Source: Dyella humicola (GTDB lineage: Bacteria; Pseudomonadota; Gammaproteobacteria; Xanthomonadales; Rhodanobacteraceae). From it: 64,000 bases of DNA. The stretch lies in assembly GCF_026283945.1 (NCBI RefSeq), contig NZ_JAPDPC010000004.1, forward strand, positions 124,001-188,000, in the 5' to 3' direction. This document shows, piece after piece, positions 18,497 to 27,453 of this stretch (position 1 is its first letter; the number at the start of each line of letters is the position of its first letter). The position numbers were made by a program, and so were the translations under genes. Under the pieces are notes generated by a model. That model ran no database searches and was not told where the DNA came from. It saw only the letters and a list, made by a program, of their open reading frames with translations.

Positions 18497-18512
18497 TGGC
18501 ATGGCGTTTGCT
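18497..18512 (+). promoter_or_regulatory. Sigma-54 promoter of fliL operon
   Basis: TGGCAT-N5-TTGCT with exact GG-N10-GC spacing, 69 bp before the fliL ATG and downstream of the inverted-repeat element. It gives the fliL-fliR export/C-ring operon its own FleQ/RpoN-dependent start. Confidence 0.75.
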
Positions 18513-18580
18513 ATCCATGGGTAAGGGGCGCCTCCCGGAGGGGCGTCGACGCATCGTGACTGATAGGGATTGGGGTTGGC

Positions 18581-19081
18581 ATGGCTCAGAACGAGCAAGG
18601 TTTTGAAGCACCGGCAGCAGCAGCGACCAAGCGTTCGTCGCCGCTGATCTGGGTGATGGCTGTGGCAGTGTTGGCGATGGCTGGCGTATGTGCGTACGTG
18701 CTGATGGGGCAACGTCATCAATGGGCAGCGGAACCTGCCGAACCCAAGGTGGCAGAGTCCAAGCAGGAGCAATACCTGCCGCTCGACCCGCCGTTCGTGG
18801 TGAACTTCCGTGACGACCAGTCCATGCGTTTCCTCCAGGTCGGCGTCAGCCTGATGTCGCACGACGCGGCGGCGTTGGCGGCGGCGAAGGACGCCGAGCC
18901 GGTGATCCGCAACGCGCTGGTGATGCTGTTCAGCAGCCAGGACTACGCGATTCTCAGCGACTCCGCGGGTAAGCAGAAGTTGCAGGCGCAGGCGCTGGCA
19001 GCCGTACGCAAGATTGTCGGTGACCGGCTCGGTCGCCCTGGCGTCGAAGCACTCTATTTCACCAGTTTTGTGATGCAGTGA
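18581..19081 (+). CDS. fliL: Flagellar basal body-associated protein FliL
   Basis: 166 residues. One membrane span near residues 18-40 (LIWVMAVAVLAMAGVCAYVLM), then a periplasmic domain with the FliL pattern YLPLDPPFVVNFRDDQSMRFLQVGVSLM and the C-terminal VEALYFTSFVMQ. FliL surrounds stator units and affects torque. First gene of a tightly packed run ending with flhA. Confidence 0.94.
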   Translation: MAQNEQGFEAPAAAATKRSSPLIWVMAVAVLAMAGVCAYVLMGQRHQWAAEPAEPKVAESKQEQYLPLDPPFVVNFRDDQSMRFLQVGVSLMSHDAAALAAAKDAEPVIRNALVMLFSSQDYAILSDSAGKQKLQAQALAAVRKIVGDRLGRPGVEALYFTSFVMQ

Positions 19082-19099
19082 CGGGCGGGCGCACAGTCC

Positions 19100-20116
19100 A
19101 TGAGTGATCTCCTTTCGCAAGAGGAAATCGACGCCCTCCTTGATGGCGTCGAGGGCGGTGCCGTCGAGACAGGCAACGACGAGCCGTTGCCCACCGGTGA
19201 AGTCATAACCTACGACTTCACCCAGCAGGATCGCATCGTCCGCGGTCGCCTGCCCACGCTGGAAATGGTCAACGATCGCTTCGCGCGCTTCTTCCGTAGC
19301 GCAGTGTTTGGCGTGCTTCGCAAAACCTGCGAAGTGTCGGTGCTTGGCGTGAAGATGATCAAGTTTGCCGAGTACGTGCATGGGCTGGCCGTGCCGAGCA
19401 ATCTCAACCTGGTGCGAATCAAGCCGCTGCGCGGCACCGCGCTGGTGGTGATGGAGCCGCGCCTGGTCTTCACCGTGATCGACAATTTCTTCGGTGGCGA
19501 TGGGCGCTTCCACGCGCGCATCGAAGGACGCGATTTCACCGCCACCGAGAACCGTGTCATCCAGATCATGCTGACCGAGTTGTTTGCGTCGATGGTCGAG
19601 GCGTGGGCGCCGGTGCTGCCGCTGCAGTTCGAATACATGAACTCGGAGATCAATCCGCAGTTTGCCAACATCGTCAGCCCCACGGAAACCGTGGTGGTGT
19701 CACGCTTCCACGTCGAGCTGGATGGCGGCGGCGGCGAAATCAACCTCACCCTGCCGTACGCGATGATCGAGCCGATCCGTACGTTGCTCGATGCCGGTGT
19801 GCAAAGCGATCGCGTGGATCGCGACGACCGCTGGGCCGAAAACCTGCACGAGGAAGTGCTCGACGCCGAAGTTGAATTGAGTTCGCTGTTGTTGGAGACG
19901 CGCATGAATATCGGCGATTTCCTGCGCCTGCGTCCCGGCGACGTCATTCCTGTCCAGGTGCCTGAATTGAGCACCGTCTTCGCCGAAGACGTACCCGTAT
20001 TTCGTGGCCGTTATGGCCAGTCCAACGGCCGTAACGCCGTTCGCTTCCATGCCCCGACCGGCCGTCGCGAGATGCGCCTGTCAACCGAACTTGTCCCGGA
20101 GAAGAGCCTCGTATGA
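19100..20116 (+). CDS. fliM: Flagellar motor switch protein FliM
   Basis: 338 residues. The N-terminal tip LLSQEEIDALLDGV is the CheY-phosphate docking segment. The middle domain (about 45-230) contains the GGXG-type loop near the DNFFGGDGRF text, and the C-terminal SpoA domain pairs with FliN. It is the C-ring subunit that senses CheY. Overlaps fliN by 4 bp. The N-terminal motif is notable because similar text recurs in CheA and CheZ of this window. Confidence 0.96.
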   Translation: MSDLLSQEEIDALLDGVEGGAVETGNDEPLPTGEVITYDFTQQDRIVRGRLPTLEMVNDRFARFFRSAVFGVLRKTCEVSVLGVKMIKFAEYVHGLAVPSNLNLVRIKPLRGTALVVMEPRLVFTVIDNFFGGDGRFHARIEGRDFTATENRVIQIMLTELFASMVEAWAPVLPLQFEYMNSEINPQFANIVSPTETVVVSRFHVELDGGGGEINLTLPYAMIEPIRTLLDAGVQSDRVDRDDRWAENLHEEVLDAEVELSSLLLETRMNIGDFLRLRPGDVIPVQVPELSTVFAEDVPVFRGRYGQSNGRNAVRFHAPTGRREMRLSTELVPEKSLV

Positions 20117-20457
20117 TCCCGTCCAATGAAGCCGTCGCTGGCGGAACCCAACGCGTCGAATTCGACCCGCTCAACGGCTCCGTGGCCGAAGGCGCTGACG
20201 TCAATCTGGACATGATCCTCGATGTGCCGGTGACGCTGGCCATGGAAGTGGGCCGCACGCGCATCAGCATCCGTAACCTGCTGCAACTCAACCAGGGTTC
20301 GGTAGTGGAGCTTGACCGTTCTGCCGGCGAGCCGCTGGACGTTTTCGTGAACGGCACGCTGGTGGCTCACGGTGAGGTGGTGGTGATCAACGAGCGCTTC
20401 GGCATTCGCCTTACCGACGTGATCAGCCCGGCTGAACGCGTGCGCAAGCTGCGGTGA
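20113..20457 (+). CDS. fliN: Flagellar motor switch protein FliN
   Basis: 114 residues: a short N-terminal tail, then a SpoA domain with the typical LDVPVTLAMEVGRTRISIRNLLQLNQGSVVEL and the end RLTDVISPAERVRKL. It forms the lower C-ring with FliM and docks FliH/FliI. Overlaps fliM and fliO by 4 bp. Confidence 0.96.
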   Translation: MIPSNEAVAGGTQRVEFDPLNGSVAEGADVNLDMILDVPVTLAMEVGRTRISIRNLLQLNQGSVVELDRSAGEPLDVFVNGTLVAHGEVVVINERFGIRLTDVISPAERVRKLR

Positions 20458-20840
20458 TCGGCATGCTGCTTGCCTTCGTAACACCGGTAGCGACCGCACC
20501 CGATATTCAGGTGGGCGGCGAGCTGGCGCGTGTCTTGATCAGTCTGCTCGGCATCATCGCCTTGATCTTTGCCGCGGGCTGGATGAGCCGCCGCCTGCAG
20601 GCACGCACGTCACCTGGTGGGCGGCGGCTGCGCTGCGTGGAGTCGATGGCTGTCGGGGCCCGCGATCGACTGCTGATCATCGAAGCCGATGGCAAGCGTC
20701 TACTCGTCGGCGTGGGTCAGGGCGGTATGCGTACCTTGCACGTCTACGAAAACAGTGCCGCCACGAGCGATGCGCCAGGCCCCAATCCACCGCACATCGG
20801 CTTTGGTGACCTGCTTGCCCGCTGGAAGCGCACGCCATGA
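20454..20840 (+). CDS. fliO: Flagellar biosynthesis protein FliO
   Basis: 128 residues with a GTG start overlapping the fliN stop; an ATG at 20463 is the alternative. One membrane span near residues 22-45 (RVLISLLGIIALIFAAGWMSRRL), then a small cytoplasmic domain with VESMAVGARDRLLIIEADGKRLLVGVGQGG, the FliO signature. It scaffolds assembly of the FliP ring. Overlaps fliP by 4 bp. Confidence 0.92.
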   Translation: MIGMLLAFVTPVATAPDIQVGGELARVLISLLGIIALIFAAGWMSRRLQARTSPGGRRLRCVESMAVGARDRLLIIEADGKRLLVGVGQGGMRTLHVYENSAATSDAPGPNPPHIGFGDLLARWKRTP

Positions 20841-21619
20841 AATCCATGCGCTGGATATTTCTCATCGTGCTGATGTTCGCCCCGATGCTTGCATGGGCCG
20901 CGCCGATTGCACCCATTGCGCCGATCACGCAGGGCTCGTCCGCCGGCATCCCTGTCCTCACCGTGCAGAATGCACCGGGCGGCGCGCAGAACTGGACACT
21001 GTCGCTGCAGTTGCTGGCACTGATGACCGTGCTGACCGTGTTGCCGGCCGTGTTGTTGATGATGACCTCGTTCACCCGAATCATCGTGGTGTTGGGCTTC
21101 CTGCGACAGGCGCTGGGCACGCAGTCCACGCCATCCAATCAGGTATTGCTCGGCCTTGCGTTGTTCCTCACCTTGTTCGTGATGACGCCGGTGCTCAACC
21201 ACGCTTACGCCGATGGTGTGAAACCGTACATGGACGGGCAGATGGGGGCGGAGCAGGCAGTGCCTGCGGCGGCGGCTCCTTTCAAACGCTTCATGCTGGA
21301 TCAGACCCGCGAGGCGGACCTTCAGCTGTTCACGCACCTCGCGAATGAGCAACCCTACGCCAGCAAGGACGACGTGCCGTTTCGCGTCGCGATGCCGGCC
21401 TTCGTCACCAGTGAACTGAAGACAGCCTTCCAGATGGGCTTCATGCTGTTCGTGCCGTTCCTGATCATCGATCTGGTGGTGGCCAGCGTGTTGATGTCGA
21501 TGGGCATGATGATGCTCTCGCCGACCATCATCTCGCTGCCTTTCAAGATCATGCTGTTCGTGCTCGTGGATGGTTGGACCTTGCTGCTGGGCACGCTGGC
21601 AGGGAGTTTCTACACATGA
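20837..21619 (+). CDS. fliP: Flagellar export gate protein FliP
   Basis: 260 residues. It has a cleavable signal peptide (about 1-22, ending LAWAAP), unusual for this family but typical of FliP, and then four hydrophobic segments. Conserved text: TVLPAVLLMMTSFTRIIVVLGFLRQALGTQSTPSNQVLLGLALFLT and FMLFVPFLIIDLVVASVLMSMGMMML. It forms the core of the export gate with FliQ and FliR. Confidence 0.97.
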   Translation: MKSMRWIFLIVLMFAPMLAWAAPIAPIAPITQGSSAGIPVLTVQNAPGGAQNWTLSLQLLALMTVLTVLPAVLLMMTSFTRIIVVLGFLRQALGTQSTPSNQVLLGLALFLTLFVMTPVLNHAYADGVKPYMDGQMGAEQAVPAAAAPFKRFMLDQTREADLQLFTHLANEQPYASKDDVPFRVAMPAFVTSELKTAFQMGFMLFVPFLIIDLVVASVLMSMGMMMLSPTIISLPFKIMLFVLVDGWTLLLGTLAGSFYT

Positions 21620-21628
21620 GCGCGCGCC

Positions 21629-21898
21629 ATGACGCCTGAATCCGTCATCGAGTTCGGCCAGCACGCGCTTTACGTGGCCATGATGATTGCCGCTCCGTTG
21701 CTGCTCACCGCTCTGGTCGTGGGTCTGGTCATCGGTGTGGTGCAGGCCGCCACGCAGATCAACGAAATGACCTTGAGCTTCATTCCCAAGGTGATCTCAA
21801 TGGCGTTGGTCATGCTGATCGCCGGCCCATGGATGCTGCGCACGCTGGTGCAGTTCACTCGCCAGTTGATCGAAAGCCTGCCGAGTGTGATCAAGTGA
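21629..21898 (+). CDS. fliQ: Flagellar export gate protein FliQ
   Basis: 89 residues with two membrane spans and the family pattern PLLLTALVVGLVIGVVQAATQINEMTLSFIPK. Part of the FliPQR gate. Starts 9 bp after fliP and overlaps the fliR GTG by 4 bp. Confidence 0.96.
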   Translation: MTPESVIEFGQHALYVAMMIAAPLLLTALVVGLVIGVVQAATQINEMTLSFIPKVISMALVMLIAGPWMLRTLVQFTRQLIESLPSVIK

Positions 21899-22665
21899 CC
21901 ACGGTCGACCTGGCCACCTTGCAGATGATGCTCGGCTCGGTGATGTGGGCCATGGGGCGCGTGGGTGGCCTGTGCCTGATCGCGCCTTTGTTTGGCGATT
22001 CGGTGTCGCCCAAGCGCATCCGCCTGGGCGTCATGTTGATGCTGACGATCGTGTTGGCGCCGTTGGCACCGGCCCATGTCGATCCGATGGGCGCGGATGG
22101 CATCGCGGTGATGATCAACCAGGTGCTGATTGGCGCGGCGTTGGGTTTCGTTCTGAAGCTGGCGTTTGAGGCGGTCTCGTTTGGCGGCCAATTGGTTGCC
22201 CAGAGCATGAGCCTTGGTTTCGCCGAATCGGTTGACCCAAGAGGCGGTGGCAGTTCGCCGACGATCAGTCAGTTCTACTTGTTGGTGGTGACCCTGCTGT
22301 TCCTGGCCATGGACGGCCATCTTCGCTTGATCGCCTTGCTGGCGGACAGTTTCCGCACCTTGCCGCCTAGCGAGGCAGGTATCGGCGGCAACGGACTGTA
22401 TGCGGTGATGGGCTTTGCCGCTCAGCTGTTCGGGGGCGCGGTGCGGGTGGCTTTGCCGGCGATGACCTCGCTGCTGGTGGTCAATATCGGTTTCGCGGCA
22501 ATCAGTCGCTCCGCACCGGCGATGAACCTGTTCGCGGTGGGTTTTCCGATCACCATAACGCTTGGCTTCCTGGCCTTGTGGTTGTCGATGCACAGCCTTC
22601 CCGGTGCGTTCGAGTCCTTGCAGACCAGCGCGTGGTCGCTGATGCACGAACTGGTCGGCGGGTGA
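21895..22665 (+). CDS. fliR: Flagellar export gate protein FliR
   Basis: 256 residues from the GTG at 21895 that overlaps the fliQ stop. Codons further upstream would lie inside fliQ and are rejected. It is multi-spanning (about six membrane segments) with the family text APLFGDSVSPKRIRLGVMLMLTIVLAP and FGGQLVAQSMSLGFAESVDP. Completes the FliPQR gate; flhB follows 11 bp later. Confidence 0.94.
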   Translation: MTTVDLATLQMMLGSVMWAMGRVGGLCLIAPLFGDSVSPKRIRLGVMLMLTIVLAPLAPAHVDPMGADGIAVMINQVLIGAALGFVLKLAFEAVSFGGQLVAQSMSLGFAESVDPRGGGSSPTISQFYLLVVTLLFLAMDGHLRLIALLADSFRTLPPSEAGIGGNGLYAVMGFAAQLFGGAVRVALPAMTSLLVVNIGFAAISRSAPAMNLFAVGFPITITLGFLALWLSMHSLPGAFESLQTSAWSLMHELVGG

Positions 22666-22676
22666 GGTAACCGGCC

Positions 22677-23813
22677 ATGTCAGATAAAGACGATCAGGAG
22701 CGCACCGAACAACCATCAGAAAAGCGCCTGCGCGAAGCGCGGGAGAAAGGCGATATTCCACGTTCGCGCGATCTGTCAGGCGCCGTGGTGGTGCTTGCCG
22801 GTGTCGCGACGCTGATGAACGGCGGTGAGAGTTCGATGGTGCACGTGCGACGCATCTATGGCCTGGGCCTTAGCTATGGACGTGATGCGCTGTTCAGCGA
22901 CACGCTTCCGACCCGCGTGCTGGCGCTTGCCATGCACGAAGCCATCGACCTGTTCCTTCCTGTGGCACTGGCCACCCTGCTCGCGGCGGTAGCCGCCCCG
23001 GTGCTGTTGGGTGGGCTCAACTTCAGCGCGCAGGCGCTGGAGCCGAAGTTCGAGCGCCTCGACCCCATCAGCGGCCTGGGCCGCATCTTTGCCGTGCGCG
23101 GCCTGGTCGAGCTGGCCAAGTCGCTGCTCAAGCTGCTGCTGATCGGCACCGTGCTGCTGATGGTGTTGAAGAACTGGCAGACCGAATTGATGGACACCGG
23201 GCGCGGCGAGGTCGGCAGCGGCATGGTGCGCGCGATCGCGCTGTTGGGTCATGCCGCGCTGTTGTTCGGCTCCGTGCTGGCCCTGATCGGCGGAGCCGAC
23301 GCGCTGTACCAGAAGTTCGACCACAACAAGCGCCTGCGCATGACGCGGCAGGAACTGAAGGACGAGTCGAAGGAAAGCGACGGTAATCCCGAGCTGAAGG
23401 CGCGCGTGCGCCAGACGCAGTTCCAGATGGCCCGTCGTCGCATGATGCAGGAGCTGCCGAAGGCCGACGTGGTGATCACCAATCCCACGCATTTCGCCGT
23501 AGCGCTGCGTTACGACGAGGGGCGCATGGGTGCGCCGCGCGTGATCGCCAAGGGCGTGGACGAGCTGGCGCAGCAGATTCGCCTGGTTGCCAACAGCCAT
23601 CGCATTCCCATGGTGGAGGCGCCACCGCTGGCGCGCGCCTTGTACGCCACGACCCAGCTCGATCGCGAGATCCCATCGTCGCTCTATGTCGCCGTGGCCC
23701 AGGTGCTGGCTTACGTCTTCCAGTTGAAACAGGCCATGGCGCGCGGTGATGAGCCGCCGCAGGCGCCCAAACCCGATGTCGATCCGGACCTGCTCGGTCC
23801 TTACAAATTCTGA
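22677..23813 (+). CDS. flhB: Flagellar export switch protein FlhB
   Basis: 378 residues. A short cytosolic start (DQERTEQPSEKRLREAREKGDIPRS), four membrane spans (about 35-215), and the C-terminal FlhBC domain. The latter carries the self-cleavage motif NPTH in ADVVITNPTHFAVALRY and the segment APRVIAKGVDELAQQIRLVA. Cleavage at Asn-Pro and contact with FliK switch export specificity. A short free-standing paralogue of FlhBC lies at 35098-35370. Confidence 0.97.
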   Translation: MSDKDDQERTEQPSEKRLREAREKGDIPRSRDLSGAVVVLAGVATLMNGGESSMVHVRRIYGLGLSYGRDALFSDTLPTRVLALAMHEAIDLFLPVALATLLAAVAAPVLLGGLNFSAQALEPKFERLDPISGLGRIFAVRGLVELAKSLLKLLLIGTVLLMVLKNWQTELMDTGRGEVGSGMVRAIALLGHAALLFGSVLALIGGADALYQKFDHNKRLRMTRQELKDESKESDGNPELKARVRQTQFQMARRRMMQELPKADVVITNPTHFAVALRYDEGRMGAPRVIAKGVDELAQQIRLVANSHRIPMVEAPPLARALYATTQLDREIPSSLYVAVAQVLAYVFQLKQAMARGDEPPQAPKPDVDPDLLGPYKF

Positions 23814-23825
23814 CGGATACACCTC

Positions 23826-25916
23826 ATGGCCGCAGTCAGCGCGCTCGACAACCTCAAATCGCTGGGCCGCCGTGGCGTCGGCGCGCCGGTGATCATGCTC
23901 GCCATGCTGGCGATGATGATGTTGCCCTTGCCACCGTTCCTGCTGGATATGCTGTTCAGCTTCAACATCGCGTTGTCGCTGGTGATCCTGCTGGCGGTGA
24001 TCTACGTGATGCGTCCGCTGGAGTTCGCCGCATTTCCCACCGTGGTGCTGATGGCGACTTTGTTGCGTCTGGCGCTGAACATCGCGTCGACGCGTGTGGT
24101 GCTGCTGCATGGACACGACGGCCCCGGCGCGGCGGGCAAGGTGATCGAGGCCTTTGGCGAGTTCGTCATCGGCGGCAATTTTGCAGTGGGCCTGGTGGTA
24201 TTCGCCATCCTTACCATCATCAACTTCGTGGTGGTGACCAAGGGTGCGACGCGCGTCTCCGAAGTGACGGCGCGCTTCACCCTGGACGCGATGCCCGGCA
24301 AGCAGATGGCTATCGATGCCGACCTCAACGCCGGCCTGCTCAACCAGGAGCAGGCGCGTGATCGCCGCCAGGAGGTGCGCGAGGAAGCGGACTTCTACGG
24401 TTCGATGGACGGTGCGTCGAAATTCGTGCGCGGCGATGCCACGGCGGGCATCCTGATCCTGCTCATCAATATTGTCGGCGGCTTTTTCGTGGGCGTAATG
24501 CAGCACGGACTGTCCGCCGCCGAAGCGGCCAAGACTTACACCTTGCTCACCATCGGTGATGGTCTGGTGGCGCAGGTGCCGGGCCTGATGTTGTCGATCG
24601 CCACGGCGGTGATCGTGACGCGCGTGTCGCGCTCGCAGGACATGGGCAAGCAGCTGATCGGCCAGGTCTTCGGCCAGCCGCGGGCGCTGGCGGTGGCCGG
24701 CGTGGTGCTGGGCGTGATGGGGGTGATTCCCGGCATGCCGAATATCGCCTTCCTGCTGTTAAGCGGCACTTGCGGTGGCGCGGCGTGGTTGATGGTCAAG
24801 CGTGAGCGCGAAGCGCGCGCCAAGCTGGATCAGTCCGTCGTCGAAGCACCGGCACCCGCGGCGCCGACCGAACGACTGGAACTGGGCTGGGAGGACGTCG
24901 CCAGCGTCGATCCGCTGGGCCTGGAAGTCGGCTATCGGCTGATTCCCCTGGTCGACACGCACCAGGGCGGCGAACTGATGGGACGCATCAAGTCGGTGCG
25001 TCGCAAACTCTCACAGGAACTGGGTTTCCTGGTGCCGCCCGTGCATATTCGCGACAACCTGGACCTGGGCCCCAGCGCCTATCGCATCACCTTGATGGGC
25101 GTGCCGATGGGCGAGGCCGAGGTGCACAACGATCGACTGCTCGCGATCAACCCCGGCCGCGTGCAGGAAGGACTGCAGGGCATCAGTACGCGCGATCCGG
25201 CCTTCGGGCTGGAAGCGCTGTGGATCGAGCCAGGCCAGCGCGAACAGGCGCAGAGCCTCGGCTACACCGTGGTCGATCCTGCCACGGTCATCGCTACGCA
25301 TCTTTCGCACATCCTGCAAGGCCATGCGCACGAACTGCTCGGCCATCAGGACGTGCAGCAGCTGCTCGACCGTCTCGCGCAAACCACGCCGAAGCTGGTG
25401 GAAGACCTGGTGCCCAAGCGCCTGTCGCTCGGCGTCGTGGTCAAGGTCATGCAGAACCTGCTGGCCGAGCGCGTACCGATCCGCAATATGCGCAGCATCG
25501 TCGAATCCTTGGCGGAGCACGCAGGGCAGAGTCAGGATCCCGGCACTCTCACCGCCGCCGTGCGCGTCGCGCTGGGTCGACAGATCGTGCAGGAGATCAG
25601 CGGGCTCGGCACCGAGATCCCCGTCATCACGCTGGCGCCGGAACTGGAGCAGATCCTGCTCGGTTCGCTTGCCAATGGCGGCGTAGCGGGCGCGGCGGTG
25701 GAACCGGGCCTCGCGGACCGCTTGCAGCAAGGGGTTGCAGAGGCTTCGCGCAAGCAGGAAATGAGCGGCGAACCGGCCGTGTTGCTGGTCGCGCCGCAGC
25801 TTCGCCCGTGGCTCGCACGCTTCACGCGGCACGTGGCACAGAACCTGCACGTACTGGCCTACAACGAGGTGCCGGACAACCGCCGAGTGCGATTGGTCCA
25901 GGCGCTTGGTCGCTGA
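23826..25916 (+). CDS. flhA: Flagellar export protein FlhA
   Basis: 696 residues, standard. The N-terminal half has eight membrane spans and the conserved FHIPEP-type region (text AEVTARFTLDAMPGKQMAIDADLNAG, with RRQEVREEADFYGSMDGASKFVRGDA). The C-terminal cytosolic domain (about 340-696) forms the nonameric ring that receives export substrates from FliI/FliJ and chaperones. It starts 12 bp after flhB. About 150 bp without a gene separates it from flhF. Confidence 0.97.
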   Translation: MAAVSALDNLKSLGRRGVGAPVIMLAMLAMMMLPLPPFLLDMLFSFNIALSLVILLAVIYVMRPLEFAAFPTVVLMATLLRLALNIASTRVVLLHGHDGPGAAGKVIEAFGEFVIGGNFAVGLVVFAILTIINFVVVTKGATRVSEVTARFTLDAMPGKQMAIDADLNAGLLNQEQARDRRQEVREEADFYGSMDGASKFVRGDATAGILILLINIVGGFFVGVMQHGLSAAEAAKTYTLLTIGDGLVAQVPGLMLSIATAVIVTRVSRSQDMGKQLIGQVFGQPRALAVAGVVLGVMGVIPGMPNIAFLLLSGTCGGAAWLMVKREREARAKLDQSVVEAPAPAAPTERLELGWEDVASVDPLGLEVGYRLIPLVDTHQGGELMGRIKSVRRKLSQELGFLVPPVHIRDNLDLGPSAYRITLMGVPMGEAEVHNDRLLAINPGRVQEGLQGISTRDPAFGLEALWIEPGQREQAQSLGYTVVDPATVIATHLSHILQGHAHELLGHQDVQQLLDRLAQTTPKLVEDLVPKRLSLGVVVKVMQNLLAERVPIRNMRSIVESLAEHAGQSQDPGTLTAAVRVALGRQIVQEISGLGTEIPVITLAPELEQILLGSLANGGVAGAAVEPGLADRLQQGVAEASRKQEMSGEPAVLLVAPQLRPWLARFTRHVAQNLHVLAYNEVPDNRRVRLVQALGR

Positions 25917-26070
25917 CGATGGAGACGATGATGAAGCGGGAGTGGGGAATGGGTAGCGGGGATGCACACATGCAGCGAGCGTTCCAACGGTCGTGTGCAG
26001 GGCATCGCGCCACCCACCGGTTTTCGCGCCCCAGTCGCCCGTCCCTCATCTCCCACTTTTGGAGCAAGAC

Positions 26071-27453
26071 ATGAAGATCAAACGCTTTGTGGCCGCCGAC
26101 ATGCGACAGGCCATGCGCGAAGTGCGTGAGGATCAGGGACCCGACGCGGTGATCCTCTCAACGCGCCGGATGGACGAGGGCATCGAGATCATTGCCGCCG
26201 TCGATTTCGACGAAGCACTGGTACGCGAAGCGGCTCGCCACGGAGCGCCGCTGGAGGTCGAGGAGCGGACGCCGCGATCCGTCGCGCCCGCACCGTTGGT
26301 GGAAGCCGCGCCGGTGATGTGGAGCCAGCAAGACAAGGCGGCGACTTCAGATCGTCGAGACCACGCACCCGTGTTGACCGCGATTCCGACGCGGCCGAAT
26401 GCGGTGCCCACGGTACCTGTCGAGCTGCCGCCGGTGACCGCCGCACCGGTGTCGAACGTCGAACAGGAAACGCCGATGGTCGATCCGTCGGCACCGATCC
26501 ACCCGCTGCTTGAGCGCGCCGTGCAGGACACCGCACGCGTACGCGCCGAGCTGGGCAGCCTGCGCGATTTGCTGGAGACGCAATTATCCAGCCTCGTGTG
26601 GAACGACATGGAGCGCCGCCAGCCGATGCGCGCCCGTGTGTTGCGCGAGATGACGCGGCTCGGCATCGAACCCGATGTCGCTCGCCAGCTGGCCGACGAC
26701 CTGCCGGTGGCCATCAATGCCGAGCAAGCGAGGTATCTGCCGCTGGGCATGCTGAGCCGCAGCCTGTCCATCAGCCGCCACGATCAGTCGGAACGTACCG
26801 GCGTCACCGCCCTCGTGGGCCCCACCGGTGTCGGCAAGACCACCACCATCGCCAAGCTGGCCGCGCGCGCGGTGATGCGTCACGGCGCATCCCAGGTGGC
26901 GCTGGTGAGTACGGATCACTATCGCATCGGTGCCGCAGCGCAGCTTGAGCATTACGGCCGCCTGCTCGGCGTGCGCGTATATCCGGCCTACGATGCGGAC
27001 AGCCTGCGCCATGTGCTGGATCTGTTACGCGGTTGCCACACCGTGCTGGTCGATACGGCCGGCGTGGCAGGTGGCGATCCACGTTTGGCCCAGCAGCTGG
27101 ACGTGCTTGGCAATGCCGGTGACCTGCGCGCCTGCCTGGTGCTGGCGGCGAACGCCCAGGCGCCGTCGCTGGACGAAGCGGTGCGCTCCTATCTGCCGCT
27201 GAAGCCGCATGCCTGCATCCTGACCAAACTCGACGAAGCGCCCAGCCTCGGTGGCGCGTTGTCGGTGGTCATCCGTCATCGGCTGCCGATCGACTACATC
27301 ACCGATGGCCAGCGTGTGCCTGAAGACATCGCCGCTGCCGATGCGCGTGTGCTGGTGTGCCGCGCAGCACAGGTGCTTAAGAACAAAGGCGCTGCGGCCT
27401 CGGACGACGAGGTCATGGCTGAACGATTTGGCATGGCGGTGGCTAGCGCATGA
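26071..27453 (+). CDS. flhF: Flagellar biosynthesis SRP-type GTPase FlhF
   Basis: 460 residues from the ATG 6 bp after GGAGC. The N-terminal B domain (MKIKRFVAADMRQAMREVREDQGPDAVILSTR) is followed by a Pro/Ala/Val-rich variable linker (about 75-150) and an NG GTPase domain with G1 GPTGVGKT (250-257), DTAGVAGGD and TKLDEA motifs. FlhF selects the pole as the site of flagellar assembly, with FleN limiting the number. Overlaps fleN by 4 bp. Confidence 0.95.
   Translation: MKIKRFVAADMRQAMREVREDQGPDAVILSTRRMDEGIEIIAAVDFDEALVREAARHGAPLEVEERTPRSVAPAPLVEAAPVMWSQQDKAATSDRRDHAPVLTAIPTRPNAVPTVPVELPPVTAAPVSNVEQETPMVDPSAPIHPLLERAVQDTARVRAELGSLRDLLETQLSSLVWNDMERRQPMRARVLREMTRLGIEPDVARQLADDLPVAINAEQARYLPLGMLSRSLSISRHDQSERTGVTALVGPTGVGKTTTIAKLAARAVMRHGASQVALVSTDHYRIGAAAQLEHYGRLLGVRVYPAYDADSLRHVLDLLRGCHTVLVDTAGVAGGDPRLAQQLDVLGNAGDLRACLVLAANAQAPSLDEAVRSYLPLKPHACILTKLDEAPSLGGALSVVIRHRLPIDYITDGQRVPEDIAAADARVLVCRAAQVLKNKGAAASDDEVMAERFGMAVASA

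Noticed and set aside
18055-18606. Open frames across the inverted-repeat elements (also 39984-40343)
   Set aside because: They encode the repeat arms (recurring Ser/Arg-rich text of the same kind in several copies) and have no start or domain. They are treated as non-coding.
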